A DNA stretch of 21,684 nucleotides from Smittium culicis (GCA_001970855.1 LSSN01000116.1:36378-58061); one strand, 5' to 3'; shown: positions 1 to 11,300, numbered from the stretch's first letter. The notes: generated from the letters alone by a model not told the origin. Made by a program: numbers and translations.

Positions 1-1515
1 TTTCTTTATCTGTTTCCTGGATATTATTTCCTATAGTTTATTATTCATACTATTGTATTTAAATTTTTTTAAATATTAGTTTTTTATAAATTGTATGCGA
101 ATTTTTAAATAGCTTGAACCAGACGTTATCTTGTTTCTATTAAATATCATTTTTTTATTTTTATATTTACTATGTGCCTTTTGTGGAGTTTATAGTTCCA
201 AAATTTGAAACATTCTTTATTTTTAGGGGTTTCAAGGTCTTTTACTGCTATTTATTTAACCAATTTTATTTATCTGAGTTTATTTATATTAAATTTTTAC
301 TTTACTTATTAACCGCTTTTAGTAGTTTATTTCACAACTTTACGCTTACTTTTACGACTTTTGAAGTGAAATTATACGACCATTTAAATTTATCGTCAAA
401 TATTTTTTTATATGGATATGGTTCATATTTTATTGGTATAATTATTATTATAAGGGTACTGATATTTTATAGATTGGTTCTGATAATGTGTAGGTGAGTA
501 TTATATTCTTTTTTTTTTGAGAAATTTGAAAATCTTCTCTAAAAAAATCTAATTTTCAAATTTAATCCTTTTTATGATAATAGAAGTAAAATTTAATAAA
601 TTTTTTTTAATCATAGGAGTTACGGATACTTATTTTTATTCTATTTATTTAATTATAATATTTACGAAATCTAATCTTTAACATATAAAGCCCATAGTAA
701 TCTAATTCATGTCGTGTATTCACAAACGCATAAAATTATATTCGAGTTTTCTTTTTTTGGAAAATTAGATTATTTTTTTAGCTACAGAAAGTGTTTTAGT
801 TGAATCTTATTTCAACAAAGAATATTTTTAAGGAAATATGATAACCGAAAAATTATTTTTTTATTTTATACTTATTTCACTACTTTAAATTATCTCAGTA
901 TATTCAAGCTTTTTCTCCGAGGACAAGAAATCATGAATCACTCAAAAAAAGCTAAATTTTTTAATATTCCCGAGTTTTTATAAAAAATAGACTAAATAAA
1001 TTTTATTAGCTCTTGATAATTATATTGAATTTATATATAACAAATTAATTTAACCCTTATCATTAATAAATTTTATTTATATAGGGACTAAATGATTAAC
1101 GAATAGGTAAAAAAAATCGAATTTGAAATTAAAAATAATTATAATTACCAAAATGTATTTTGGAATTTATAATGAGATATTTCGAAAACTTAAAAGTTTC
1201 TGTGATATTTAATTTTGAGATAAAATCTGCTATTTTCTTACAATTCAAAGATTGTATACTCATAAATATATAAAATAATTAAGTAAATAATAAATAAGGT
1301 TTTATCTTATTTTTTAATAATTCGATTTTATTAGTATACCGATCCTATTAATATTTAAACTAGATCATAATACTATCAGGTATAGATACTATTGGTTATT
1401 TCAAAAAGTGCGAATTTTTGTGTTAGTGATTTTCTATTAATAATAAGTTTATTATTTACATTAAAATCTTTATGTATGTAGCACGTATTTTCACCCCATC
1501 TTGGTCTAAATTCCA

Positions 1516-1545
1516 TCTCTAATGGCAATTTGCCATTTTAGAGGT
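1516..1545. repeat. Imperfect palindrome, 8-bp perfect core
   Basis: AATGGCAA (1521-1528) is followed after one T by its exact complement TTGCCATT (1530-1537). The arms extend outward as CTCT and AGAG with a two-base bulge on the right. The DNA could form a near-perfect cruciform or hairpin. It lies in a slightly less AT-biased patch (about 1490-1960) with no reading frame. Its function is unknown; it could be a remnant of a small inverted-repeat element. Confidence 0.6.
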
Positions 1546-2261
1546 TATTTAATGCTAAAAATAGCTTGCACTACACTAGCTGCAAACTAACGAAAAAAAA
1601 AAGTTAAAATCTAGATTTCTAAATGTATTAATTTGATTCGATTAATTTTTTGAAAAATTAAAGTTAAATGTTTTTTTTTGATATCTTAGAAATTATATTT
1701 TATCTCATTTTACAGCCATTTTACAACAGAACTGCGAATTGCCTTCTTTGAGTGAAAATGACAATAGGATAGATTATTTGCAACATAAATAGCCAATTCG
1801 CAAATAAAATTTACTAAAACTTGCAAGTTGAATTGAATTAGCCCTATAAAATCGCTTTAAAAAATGCGGTATGCTTCAAACAATAAATGAATATTTTTTC
1901 GATTTAACATTCATAAAATTTCCTTCCTAGATGGTTGCCGTCTCAAGGTGTTGCTATATTAGAGGCTTTACTGCATATTAAATTTTAATATAATAGAAAA
2001 CAACATATCAAAATTGGCTATTATTTTATCTTATTTGTATTAGAAATTAAGATTTCTATGTAAAAAAGTTCTCCGCACCTCTAAATATTCTCATATCTAT
2101 ACAGAGACAGCAATTAAGTATCTACATTAAATTTTGTTAAACCTATGAAGACATATAAATGATAAATATTGGTATTAAAAGATTTATATATTGTATAACT
2201 TAATTTTCATCGCAGCTTTATGTAATTTCTAGATATATAATATGATGATTGAAAAGAAAAC

Positions 2262-2291
2262 GTGATAATCTTGCATGTCGCCGATTATCAC
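2262..2291. repeat. Perfect 9-bp inverted repeat
   Basis: GTGATAATC (2262-2270) and GATTATCAC (2283-2291) are exact reverse complements around a 12-base loop that is less AT-rich than the surroundings. No T-run follows that would suggest a Pol III stop, and no gene is near. It is a clear hairpin-forming sequence of unknown role. Confidence 0.65.
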
Positions 2292-5200
2292 CTGGTTTGG
2301 AATTATAATCTATTGATATTCAATAATTAAATTATTTGTTCTTGTGCTTTTATAATGTGGCTTTAATCAAGTTTTGTGAACTAGATGTTTAGGTTTCATA
2401 TAAAAATTATATATAAATAAATGACTTTATATTTCGACTATTTTTACACATTTCATAATATTTACCTTTTATATTTACACAATAAATATCGAATAATAGC
2501 GTGGAATAATAATAGTTACAAGTGTTAAAATAGCAAGATAAAGCAAATATTAGCTAAATATAAAGGCAGATGTTATTAAATAAAACCGGATATTAGTGTT
2601 TTAGAAATAAAAAGTAATTGGATAATAATGTATTTTCACACATCAAACAGAAAAAAACGCCAGAATTTTTGTCCTTTCTAATCACTACTAGATTAATTTC
2701 TTTGGATCTTATAATCAGACTACGATATATATATGTAGAGGGCTTTTGATTTTTTTTTGGTTCTTTTTTCTTAAAAAATTTCGACTAAGCAGATTTAGTA
2801 ATAACTATGAGGGTGTTTGAGTTTCTGAGTTATGAAAAATTTCTTTAGTCATGGTTTAGTTTTAATGGGTTAAAGATTGCTTTTATTTTTTAGATTTTCA
2901 AATATGTATAGAATTTTTTTATGTATTTTTTATTATTATTTTGTAGAGAATGTTAATAGATGTTAAAATATTTGGTTCAAAGTATTAAGCTAAAATTTTT
3001 TAATAAAGTATAGGATTAGAAAAAAAATTTTTTTTTTGGTAAAATTAATTAAGGTAATCTCAATACAGCGTACATATTAAAAAAGATGTCTTATATGTGC
3101 AAGTTTTTTAAAACTGAATATTAGAGAAGGTTTTGCCTGTTTTTTCCCGGCACCCTTTCTAATTATGGCGTATATATAATTTTTTTTATGCTCGTTAAAT
3201 TTTACTATGGTTTTTTTTCTTGTGGATATGTGTCACAATTCAACTATTATGACTCAATATCAGACTGCGGAATATAAATTTATTCAATTTTGTATAATTT
3301 ATTTGTTATTGTATTTATTATTAGTTTAGATTTGCTAAAACCTTTTTCTAGTTTATCCTCGAACTTTTTTCTATAAATTTCGAGTTTTTTCGAGGAATTA
3401 CAATCCTCACTGGCCACAAATTATCACTAGCTTTAATTAAAAACAAGATATACTAATAGTCGAGATGCACTTATCTTAAATTTGCTAATATCCTTGAAAT
3501 TATAGTTAATATACTTTCTGACTATTGGTGTTCCCGTTATCGATTCTTTGGATATTTACTACGAGCCGATTGAATAGTTTCAGTTAATCTAAAATTTTGT
3601 AATCTGAGCTTGAGTTGGTTTTGAGGGTTTTTTATATTTTTTTTATCCCTATTTTGACTTTAACCACATAAAAATGATTTTATTAAGAACATTCGTCTCT
3701 CTTTTTTGTGTAAATACACAGTTATTTGAGCTATTAATGCTATTTTAAGTGTTTTCAATTTTATTTCTTTGTGTAATAAAGTATAATCAGGATTTTAAAT
3801 GATTAGTCTATTTATATTAGATTTATTTTGAGTAAAAATGTAGATACGGTACGAAATTTTTAACAAATATGTTTTTTTCTCTTTGTTTCTTTTAACTTGT
3901 ATTTAAAAATTGACCTTGAAAATTAAGCATATTCACGTATAATATATAAATATTTTGTATATACATTTTAATCGAATTTTAATGTAATTAAATTCCATGA
4001 TATCTGTAAGAATTTTCATAGACATTAAATAATAAATTATAAACTATATTTTATGTAATTATTTATATTACCTTAATTATTATATCGAATAACCTATTGA
4101 TAAAAATAATAAAACCATATAAGAGTTTTTACACAACTATTGAAGGTTTAAGCGCGTTTTATAATATAAGTTTTGTTATTTAAGTGCCTTAAAGTGAGTC
4201 TACGCCATAGGGAAAAGAGCGAGTTATTTCTATTAGAAATAAAAAGCAATAATCTATTAACCTGAAATTTTTCTAGCTTATTAAGAGGAAAAAATTAAAA
4301 AGAAAAACAAGAAACAAGAAACAAACTAAATAAATTAAAAGTTTGTGAATAAAAATATTAATTTTATTCTTGAATATTAAGGTGAACAATAATTTAGATC
4401 ACAATAAATCTAAAGAAAGAAGTTAAATTGCTAAAAAGTAAATTTATTCATGGTAACTTTAGAATGTATAACATGAAATCTAGATATGAATATTAAATAT
4501 AATTTAAGAATCATAGGGTTATATTTTTCTCTCGAATTTTTGGTTTAAAATTTTTATAGCTAACTTCTATATTTTAAAAGATTAATCAAGTTAAATAAGT
4601 GTAAATTTATGTAATGAAAATTAAAAAGAAAAAATATAAGGTAAAAAGTAGAAGGTAAATTTAAAACTCGTAAAATCAAAAATTAAAGGTTTAAATTGAA
4701 TACAAGACTTAGCTCGCTTTATAAACTATCATCGAAAATTCTTTGGAAAATAGTTTGAAATTAAGAAAATTTCATACGTCATTTATTATTTTTCTCAATT
4801 TTCATAAACTTAATTATTCATTAAAATAGTCTAAACTAAACAATTTTTGTATATTTTATATTTCATTAAAACCAACTCTATGATCGAGAATAAAGATAAT
4901 GGAGTATATAATTATACCACACATGTTTAAAAGCGAACAGAATTCCTGAGAAACTAAAATCTTATTCATACTCTTTGCTTTAATTTTTTTGTATCTGTTA
5001 TTCGGGTTTACTTATTAGAGCTTGGGTGTGAAGTTTAAATGCAAGATTGTAATTTATAATTTGCCAAAATTAAATTTTGGTAATTTTTTCTTTTGTTGTA
5101 ATTTAGCTATTAAACATTAATAATAAAACCTCAAGATATAATTGAAATGTTTCACTCAAAAAGAAAACTTGTATAAAAAAAAGAAAATCCCTAAATCTAA

Positions 5201-5527
5201 AAGGTTATATAAAAAATTTGTTGTAATATTTTTTCTTGTTATTTAATAAATTAACTTTTAGCTTATCTTTTATAAGTTTAGTATTTTTCTCTTAATTTTT
5301 TGGTCAACCTTCTAAATACAATCATTAGTGTAAGCATAATAAATCAGAAACACCAACAATCATGTTTTTCTGGATTACGCTGGGCACAACAAACAAATTA
5401 AGCTAATGTTTTTATGCTATGGCATATTCTGTTTTATTAAAATATTAATTTATTGGGTATCCAATATAACATAAAAATCCACAAAAAGTTAAAAAATAAA
5501 TATATAAACTTTAAATAAATACATACA

Positions 5528-5612
5528 TACATTAAAGCATAGGTAATGTTAGCCCCAGACAAAATTACAAGAGCCCCGCTCCCTGAAGAACTCAGCCGCG
5601 GTAACTTGTACA
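5528..5612. other. GC-richer island, unidentified
   Basis: About 85 bases are clearly richer in G and C than their neighbourhood and open on both strands. The minus strand carries a 60-codon frame (5619 back to 5437) whose N-terminal half (about 30 residues) falls in the island and whose remainder is AT-rich filler. The plus strand carries a 26-codon frame from 5546 to 5626. Neither resembles a family I know. Base composition suggests a fragment of older coding or transposon sequence. I do not call a gene. Confidence 0.35.
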
Positions 5613-5662
5613 TCAACATATTTTAAAAACCAATGCAGAATAATAAATTAACACATTATTAG

Positions 5663-5726
5663 TGGCGAAATGATAAAAATTTCAATTTCTTGGTGCAACT
5701 TAAAAATTCCAAAAGCATATTCGCCA
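5663..5726. repeat. Short inverted repeat TGGCGAA/TTCGCCA
   Basis: TGGCGAA (5663-5669) and its exact complement TTCGCCA (5720-5726) are separated by 50 bases. The arms are short, so chance is possible. The site is noted because it lies next to the dispersed repeat copy and could belong to the same decayed element. Confidence 0.35.
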
Positions 5727-5941
5727 TTTACTTCGTGTTCTGTTTAAAAAATTGATTTTTTTTTTCGAGTCTTGAGTGCATTAGCCATTTTTGATCCACT
5801 GCTCTTTGAATAGACGAATTTAATGGTCCGTTGCTGATTTATAATTATATATTTTATTTGTTGCTATTCTACAACAGTCCAATATTTTGTTGAGTCTCGG
5901 GATATAATGATTATAATCGATTATAGCTGGCTATATATAAG

Positions 5942-5963
5942 TAGACCAGAATCGGTCGGTCTA
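5942..5963. repeat. Stem-loop TAGACC-N10-GGTCTA in repeat copy 1
   Basis: TAGACC (5942-5947) pairs with GGTCTA (5958-5963) across a 10-base loop. The other repeat copy has a different 6-bp stem, GGTAGA/TCTACC (15561-15566 and 15577-15582), also around a 10-base loop. The geometry is kept although the stem sequence has changed. Confidence 0.6.
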
Positions 5964-5999
5964 TCGCATGCGAAATGGGTTTGCATAGTCTAAAAGTAT

Positions 6000-6038
6000 A
6001 TGAAAAGCGTATCTTTGTTGATTACTAATGCTTTTCAT
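6000..6038. repeat. Perfect 9-bp inverted repeat in repeat copy 1
   Basis: ATGAAAAGC (6000-6008) and GCTTTTCAT (6030-6038) are exact reverse complements around 21 bases. In copy 2 only the right arm is roughly recognisable (near 15644-15653), so this stem is either a derived feature or one lost from copy 2. Confidence 0.6.
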
Positions 6039-6224
6039 GATATGAAAATATAGATATGGTTTTGCGAGTAAAAGTCGATAATAATTTCCTATTTATATAA
6101 ATACGTAGCCGGATTAACCAAACAAATCGCCAGCATACTATAAAAAAGAAAAACTTTATTTTTAATGGCCAATTTTATACCATTGCTTAATTTTTTACTT
6201 TTATCAAACATCCTCACTCTAGAA

Positions 6225-6236
6225 TATAAATATATA
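6225..6236 (+). promoter_or_regulatory. TATA-like element upstream of NAR1
   Basis: TATAAATATATA lies about 200 bp before the NAR1 start codon and is followed by a pyrimidine-rich leader that becomes C-rich just before the ATG, including a short TTCCCAA repetition at 6401-6414. In such AT-rich DNA TATA-like strings are common, so position is the only support. Confidence 0.3.
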
Positions 6237-6433
6237 GGTTTCCTTTTCAACTATATAGCCAGCCTAAGTATTATCTTTACAAATATCTTCCTTCAATAAT
6301 CTCCCCTGAACAATCTTAATAATTCTATTTTAATTAGAACACAGTTATAATACTCTATTACTCACTGTATCGTTTCTCGTTACGCAATTCATTCCCCAGT
6401 TCCCAATTCCCAATTGTTTTACTTTATACTAAA

Positions 6434-8101
6434 ATGAGTTTTTCTAACGGTGTGCGCTTATCGCAGCTAAATGACTTTTTACTTCCCGAACAAGACTGCA
6501 TAAAACCTGTTTCTTTTAAGAAAAGAAAGAATTTAACTTCAAAAGCCGAAAATGATATCGATTCTTCACAAAAAAGTGCAAACTTGCTAAATGCCGATAG
6601 TTCTATTAAATATGAAGTTATGAAAGAGTCGGAAAACGCTGCACCAGAGCAAGCTCAAGTCAACTTGGCAGATTGTTTAGCATGTAGCGGCTGTGTGACC
6701 ACTTCTGAGGCTGTCTTAGTCAACCTACAGTCCTTTGATCAAGTTTTAAACAGACTCTCTAATCCCGAAGAGAATCAGATTGTCATCTTCACAATATCTC
6801 CTCAAACTGTTGCTTCTTTTTCTGTAAAATATAATTTATCTACCTCCGATACAAAAAAATTGCTTGATTATCATCTGAAAAAATCAGGCGCTCACTACGT
6901 TCTTGATTTAAACTTTGCTCGTTCATTGATGCAACTTGAAGCTGCTAACGAATTCATATCTCATAAAAAAAACCTCTCTTCTCTCCCTTTAATCTCTTCA
7001 TGGTGTCCCGGTGTTGTGTGTTATGCTGAAAAGTCTCAGCACTTGTTAGTAAATTCTTTTAGCAAAGTAAAATCTCCTATGCAAATAATGGCCTCCTTTG
7101 TTAAAGCTCAAGTTTCCAACAGCTATTTATTCTCTAGCTCTAACATATACCATGTAGCTGTAATGCCATGCTTTGATAAAAAGCTTGAAGCCTCTCGCCC
7201 AGAATTTTCTACTGATAACCAACCCAGCTCTCGTTTGGTCGATATTGTGATTTCAACCTCTGAATTAGACTCACTCTTCACTTCTCTAAATGTTGAATTT
7301 AATAAAAATACCCCCGAGATATCTAATTCCAACGCCACTAACCAAACTCAGCTATCAAATTTCTCTCTTTTCCAAGAAAACGACGATATTCAAATTAGTC
7401 CTTCCAGCCCATCAAATATCTCCCACACTGGCTCTGCTGGAGGCACTCTTGAATTCGTTTTGCAGGCTGCTGCCAAATCATTACACTCCCTAGAGTTACC
7501 TATATCAGATCTTAATGGGCAAACATCAAATCCCCTAGTAAAAATATCTTATTCGTCAAGGAACAAGTCTAAAGATTACAAAGAAATATCAATCTCTATA
7601 CCGGGTTCGGAGGATACGCTTGTAGGTGTTGCAGTTTATGGATTCAGACATTTACAAACATTGATTAGAAAACTGAAATCAAAATCTTGCAAGAACTACG
7701 ACTATGTCGAAGTAGCTGCTTGTCCAGGTGCCTGCGGAAACGGTGGTGGCCAACTCAAACCATTACTTGAAAAATCTGATAACATTAAGAATCCCTTGCC
7801 CAAGTCTTTATCAAATCACACTACTTCTTTGGTTGAGCTAGCATACTCTGACTCTGATTTAAGCTATCTGCCTTCAAATTCGTCAGCTATCCCCAAAAAT
7901 GATTTTCGACATAATTTGCTTCCTTCGTTTGAATTACACAATGGCCTCCCTATTCTTGGTGAATTACAGAATCACCCTAACTATTCTAATCACCTGGAAT
8001 TATTATATAACATTAAGAACACTTCTGAATTCAAAAAATTTTATTACACTGATTTTCAAATCGTAGAATCTAACAAAGACAAGCTAATTACTAATTGGTA
8101 G
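6434..8101 (+). CDS. NAR1: Cytosolic Fe-S cluster assembly factor NAR1 (iron-only hydrogenase-like)
   Basis: NAR1 is a component of the cytosolic iron-sulfur assembly (CIA) pathway. It carries two Fe-S clusters and links the scaffold that builds clusters to the targeting complex that inserts them into cytosolic and nuclear proteins. All eight expected cluster cysteines are visible. C22, C81, C84 and C87 (CxxCxxC in LADCLACSGC) form the N-terminal ferredoxin-like site. C191 (WCPG), C246 (MPCFDKK), C430 and C434 (ACPGACGNGGGQ) form the hydrogenase-like site, with spacing close to yeast Nar1. The SAGG motif near residues 335-340 and a C-terminal Trp (W555) also fit. At 555 residues it is longer than yeast Nar1 (about 491), mainly through polar linkers near residues 30-70 and 295-330. 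The ATG is the first Met after an in-frame TAG at 6335-6337 and has A at -3. No intron is needed. It converges on the SEC39-like gene with 258 bp between stop codons. The C-terminal tripeptide TNW departs from the usual CIA recognition consensus. Confidence 0.96.
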   Translation: MSFSNGVRLSQLNDFLLPEQDCIKPVSFKKRKNLTSKAENDIDSSQKSANLLNADSSIKYEVMKESENAAPEQAQVNLADCLACSGCVTTSEAVLVNLQSFDQVLNRLSNPEENQIVIFTISPQTVASFSVKYNLSTSDTKKLLDYHLKKSGAHYVLDLNFARSLMQLEAANEFISHKKNLSSLPLISSWCPGVVCYAEKSQHLLVNSFSKVKSPMQIMASFVKAQVSNSYLFSSSNIYHVAVMPCFDKKLEASRPEFSTDNQPSSRLVDIVISTSELDSLFTSLNVEFNKNTPEISNSNATNQTQLSNFSLFQENDDIQISPSSPSNISHTGSAGGTLEFVLQAAAKSLHSLELPISDLNGQTSNPLVKISYSSRNKSKDYKEISISIPGSEDTLVGVAVYGFRHLQTLIRKLKSKSCKNYDYVEVAACPGACGNGGGQLKPLLEKSDNIKNPLPKSLSNHTTSLVELAYSDSDLSYLPSNSSAIPKNDFRHNLLPSFELHNGLPILGELQNHPNYSNHLELLYNIKNTSEFKKFYYTDFQIVESNKDKLITNW

Positions 8102-8359
8102 GCCAAATGTATCACCCACGTATTTTATACATGTTCATGTCCCATTCATTCTACTCAATGTACAGCCTTTCAGTTATAGTATTTCTTATAGATATACCCT
8201 TTTGATCTTAGTAATGTTAAATATCAATAGTATATTTTAATTTCATATATACTAATAAATTATAAGGGCTATTGATTATATTTATTAAAATCAAAAACTA
8301 AATAAAAGGCTAAAACCGCTAAACGTAAATCAAATTATTATAAAAATAAAGGTTAGTGC
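8102..8359. terminator. Shared 3' spacer of two convergent genes
   Basis: The two stop codons are 258 bp apart, so both transcripts must end here, and their 3' UTRs may overlap. Candidate poly(A) signals are AATAAA within the AT-rich tail on the plus strand (around 8254-8259 and 8299-8304), and TTTATT at 8281-8286, which reads AATAAA on the minus strand. I see no other gene in the gap. Exact cleavage sites cannot be read from sequence. Confidence 0.4.
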
Positions 8360-11300
8360 TTATAAGCTAAGGTCTAAATCTTCGTCAAGGCTACCCCACC
8401 CTTCTCCTAAATTTTCATTCTGCTCCAATATAATGTTTGTCCTGTTAGTGTTTTGAGAGGTGTGTTTAGGATCCCTATTATCTTTTTCGCTAGGTTGTAA
8501 TGATGTTTCAGGCTCTATAACTACATCTAAATTATCCCATCCTTCAAAATCTGTGGACTGATCTAAAGCTTCAGGACTCTTTTCATTTCCACTTGGAATA
8601 TTAAAGCTAGATATCTCGTCATTTAAATCTAAATGAATATCTGACCAGCCATCAACAGTTGGTAAAGTTAGAATTTCTTGCTTGACTTTTTCTAAATCGT
8701 TTTGTTTTGAATTAATGGTACTAATGGCTTGGTTTATAGAAGCATTGTTGGAATCCGATGTAGATCTTTTTTCGTTTGCAGAATCATTACTGATATCAGT
8801 TTGATTCTTTATAGAGCTAATATTCAAATCAGTGCTACCATCTAAATACTCAGCATGCGAAGTATTTGCGTCTTCTTTAGTCAATTGTTTGTTATTTTTC
8901 CCATTAAAATCGATAGAATCTATGAGGAGTTCATTTTTTTCAACATTTGCAAAATTAGTGCTAGAATTATCAACAATTTGCTTTTTATTGATGATATTAT
9001 TATCTGATTGGGACTGCACACCATTTGATGGATCATATAAAGAGTCCTGAGTCAAAGCTGCTACGTTTTTAAAATCTACCAAGTCATTTTCTGTATCAAG
9101 AGAGTTATCTAGAGAAATCGGTTTTATGCTGGGTTCAATATTTTCGGAGTCACCAATTTTTCCCTCAATGCTGCTAGGAATAGCTTCATCGATCTCTAAA
9201 TCTAAATCTAATCCCCACCCATCGCTTTCAGTATCAACCTCAGCATTAAAAATAGGCTCAATATTTCTAGGCGAAGGAACATAGCTAGGATTTTTGGATG
9301 AAGAACCAAGAACTGTTTCCTTTTGAATATTTGAGTCAGTACTCTGTTTTTTATTAGTATCCAAAAATCTAATTGCTTTTTCTAAATCCTCAATCATTTC
9401 ATACTCAAGACAAAGGTTTTTTATTGCAATTGATGGAGTTTTTAAATGGCCTGAATCGTGTTTGGCATAATTTAGGCTTTCATTATTCATATTCCACTCA
9501 ATTATGTAGTTTACCAAATCGCTCTCAGGCAATCCATATTTAATCCCAATTATTATCAAGTTGGTGAATATTTTACCAAACGAGGCACTATCTACATCAC
9601 TTGTGGAAGGCTTGAAAGAGATCAAGTAATTTTCGAGAATTCTATTAGGGCTGTATCTCAAATCCTCAATTTCAACAGTAATATTCGATAGCAAATCATA
9701 GAAAAAACCCATTATACTAGCTTTACATAAGCTAGCATTATCTATAGATAGGTCAATAAAAAACTGGAATATCAGTTCAAAAAACGCAGATTTATCTTGA
9801 ATCAAATAATCATTCAACTCTAAAACCTCCTGAGCTACAATATCCATAGAACCAAGTTCATCAATATTGCTACTAAGCACAATTCCAACAGCCGCTAAGA
9901 AATATTTTGACTTGAGAGATTTGCTTAAAATTTCCTTATTTTTTAAAATCGATTTAATAGCAATGGTCAGTAGATCAATATCCAGAGCACAGTTGCTATT
10001 CAGTTGGGGATCTTTTGAGGAAAATCTAGTGAAAATACCACTGTTAAAATATAGAGTAAAGTAAATAAAGAAACCTAGGCTGAAGCTATTTGCCGCATCT
10101 TCAGGGCTATATGAATTGTTAGTGTAAAGGTTTTCAATTTGTTCTGATTCACTTATAAGGTAGTTTAAATCGAATCTCATTATTGACATAGGGTTTTTAG
10201 ATTTGATGTCACTGCGCGAATCTATACCTAGTCTCTCTAAAGTTAAAAGAGTCAAACCAAGCGCCATTTCATAGTATTTTTCAGAAATCAAAGATGAAAT
10301 AAAGCCCAAAACACAATTATGCGAAAAAGGAATATTTTCAATTTTTGCGGATACTATATGATAGGTAGCCTCGGGATATTTTCTATCTATTAAAAATAGT
10401 ATCTTGATTAAAATAACTACAGTATACAGATCAAGCTTTGCAGTTTTGGATTTGCCACTGAATGATTTGCTTTGCTCGCTAAAGAGACGTTCAACAAGAT
10501 TTAAATAAAAATCAGCTAGGTTGTCATTATTTGATTTATACTCAAATCCAGGAAAATTTGCTTGAAGAATTATATTAATCGATTGAATATAAAAATCATC
10601 TGGGATTGGAGCGCCGTCTGATTCTTTAGCATGTAAAAATTTCCATGATTTGAAATTTACTAGATCCACTAGGACAATTTTTTGGTCTAAAGAAATAGAT
10701 TTATTTGAATTCCCAATAGAGGTTAAAAGAAAACTTTTAATACAGCAATAGGAATCGTGTAAAGCGCTAACAATCAGATTTGACACAAGTTTATTATCAA
10801 TTAAATCGCTTGTACAATTGAATTCGACTGGGCATCCAAGAATATTTACTAGATCTTCAACAGGTTTATTAATTTTTGATTGAAAGTTTGGCATGTCAAT
10901 TATTGGCAATAGTTTAACAAAGAATTTCTCGATTGAATTATCAATGCTAAACTTAAAACTAGAAAGCCCGATTCTGGCAAAATAATTAACGACAAGTGAA
11001 GAAATAGATATAGCAAAATAAAAGTTGTCGCCATTATAAATTATATCACAGATAACATTTGAAATATTATCATAAACGAGCTTTGCCCATGAAGGATGGT
11101 TAACATTAGGATTGAGATCTGAATAAGAATATCTTAATTCTAAGCTAGATGGATCAATAAATTCTATAAATTCACTTGTATTTAGAGCCGAAAATTCAAA
11201 AGGATCACGTATGATCGAAATCTCATGTAGAGTAATAAGCCAGTAGAGTTGAGAGTACATATAATTCGAATAATCTTTGAAAATCTTAGAAATTGGATTT

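Larger units (their letters stand above)
1..5430. other. Gene-free AT-rich intergenic DNA
   Basis: This 5.4-kb stretch is dominated by A and T runs and has frequent stops in all frames. The longest open frame (174-497, plus strand, 107 codons) translates into a Phe/Tyr/Leu/Ile-rich string with no motif, as expected from random T-rich DNA, so I do not call it a gene. I saw no tRNA box A/B pair, no rRNA segment and no recognisable transposon protein. A few hairpins stand out and are listed separately. The region could still hold a non-coding RNA or a heavily decayed repeat that cannot be recognised by eye. Confidence 0.7.
5831..6150 (+). repeat. Dispersed repeat, copy 1 (upstream of NAR1)
   Basis: This stretch aligns collinearly with 15453-15760. 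Blocks compared by eye: 5857-5876 against 15480-15499 match at 18 of 20 bases (TTTGYTGCTATTCTWCAACA); 5972-5984 against 15589-15600 share GAAATGGGTTWGC with one base missing in copy 2; 6040-6059 against 15662-15681 match at 17 of 20; 6109-6131 and 15733-15750 share CGGAT and CGCC. Between the blocks the copies are diverged with indels. Each copy holds a stem-loop at the corresponding place (5942-5963 here). No reading frame was found, so it may be an old SINE, MITE or solo LTR. Outer ends are uncertain. Its right end lies about 280 bp upstream of the NAR1 start codon. Confidence 0.65.

Noticed and set aside
174..497. 107-codon plus-strand open frame
   Set aside because: The translation is almost only Phe, Tyr, Leu and Ile, as expected for T-rich random DNA, and no motif or homolog is recognisable.
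5593..5604. CAGCCGCGGTAA, identical to part of the conserved 530 loop of small-subunit rRNA
   Set aside because: The flanking bases do not match rRNA on either side, so this is a 12-base coincidence and not an rRNA or organelle insert as far as I can see.
5437..5619. 60-codon minus-strand frame starting with ATG
   Set aside because: Only the N-terminal half (about 30 residues) lies in a GC-richer patch; the rest is AT-rich filler and no family is recognised.
7123..7338. Minus-strand open frame inside NAR1
   Set aside because: It is antisense to a clearly real gene and has no motif; the same holds for plus-strand frames inside the SEC39-like gene.
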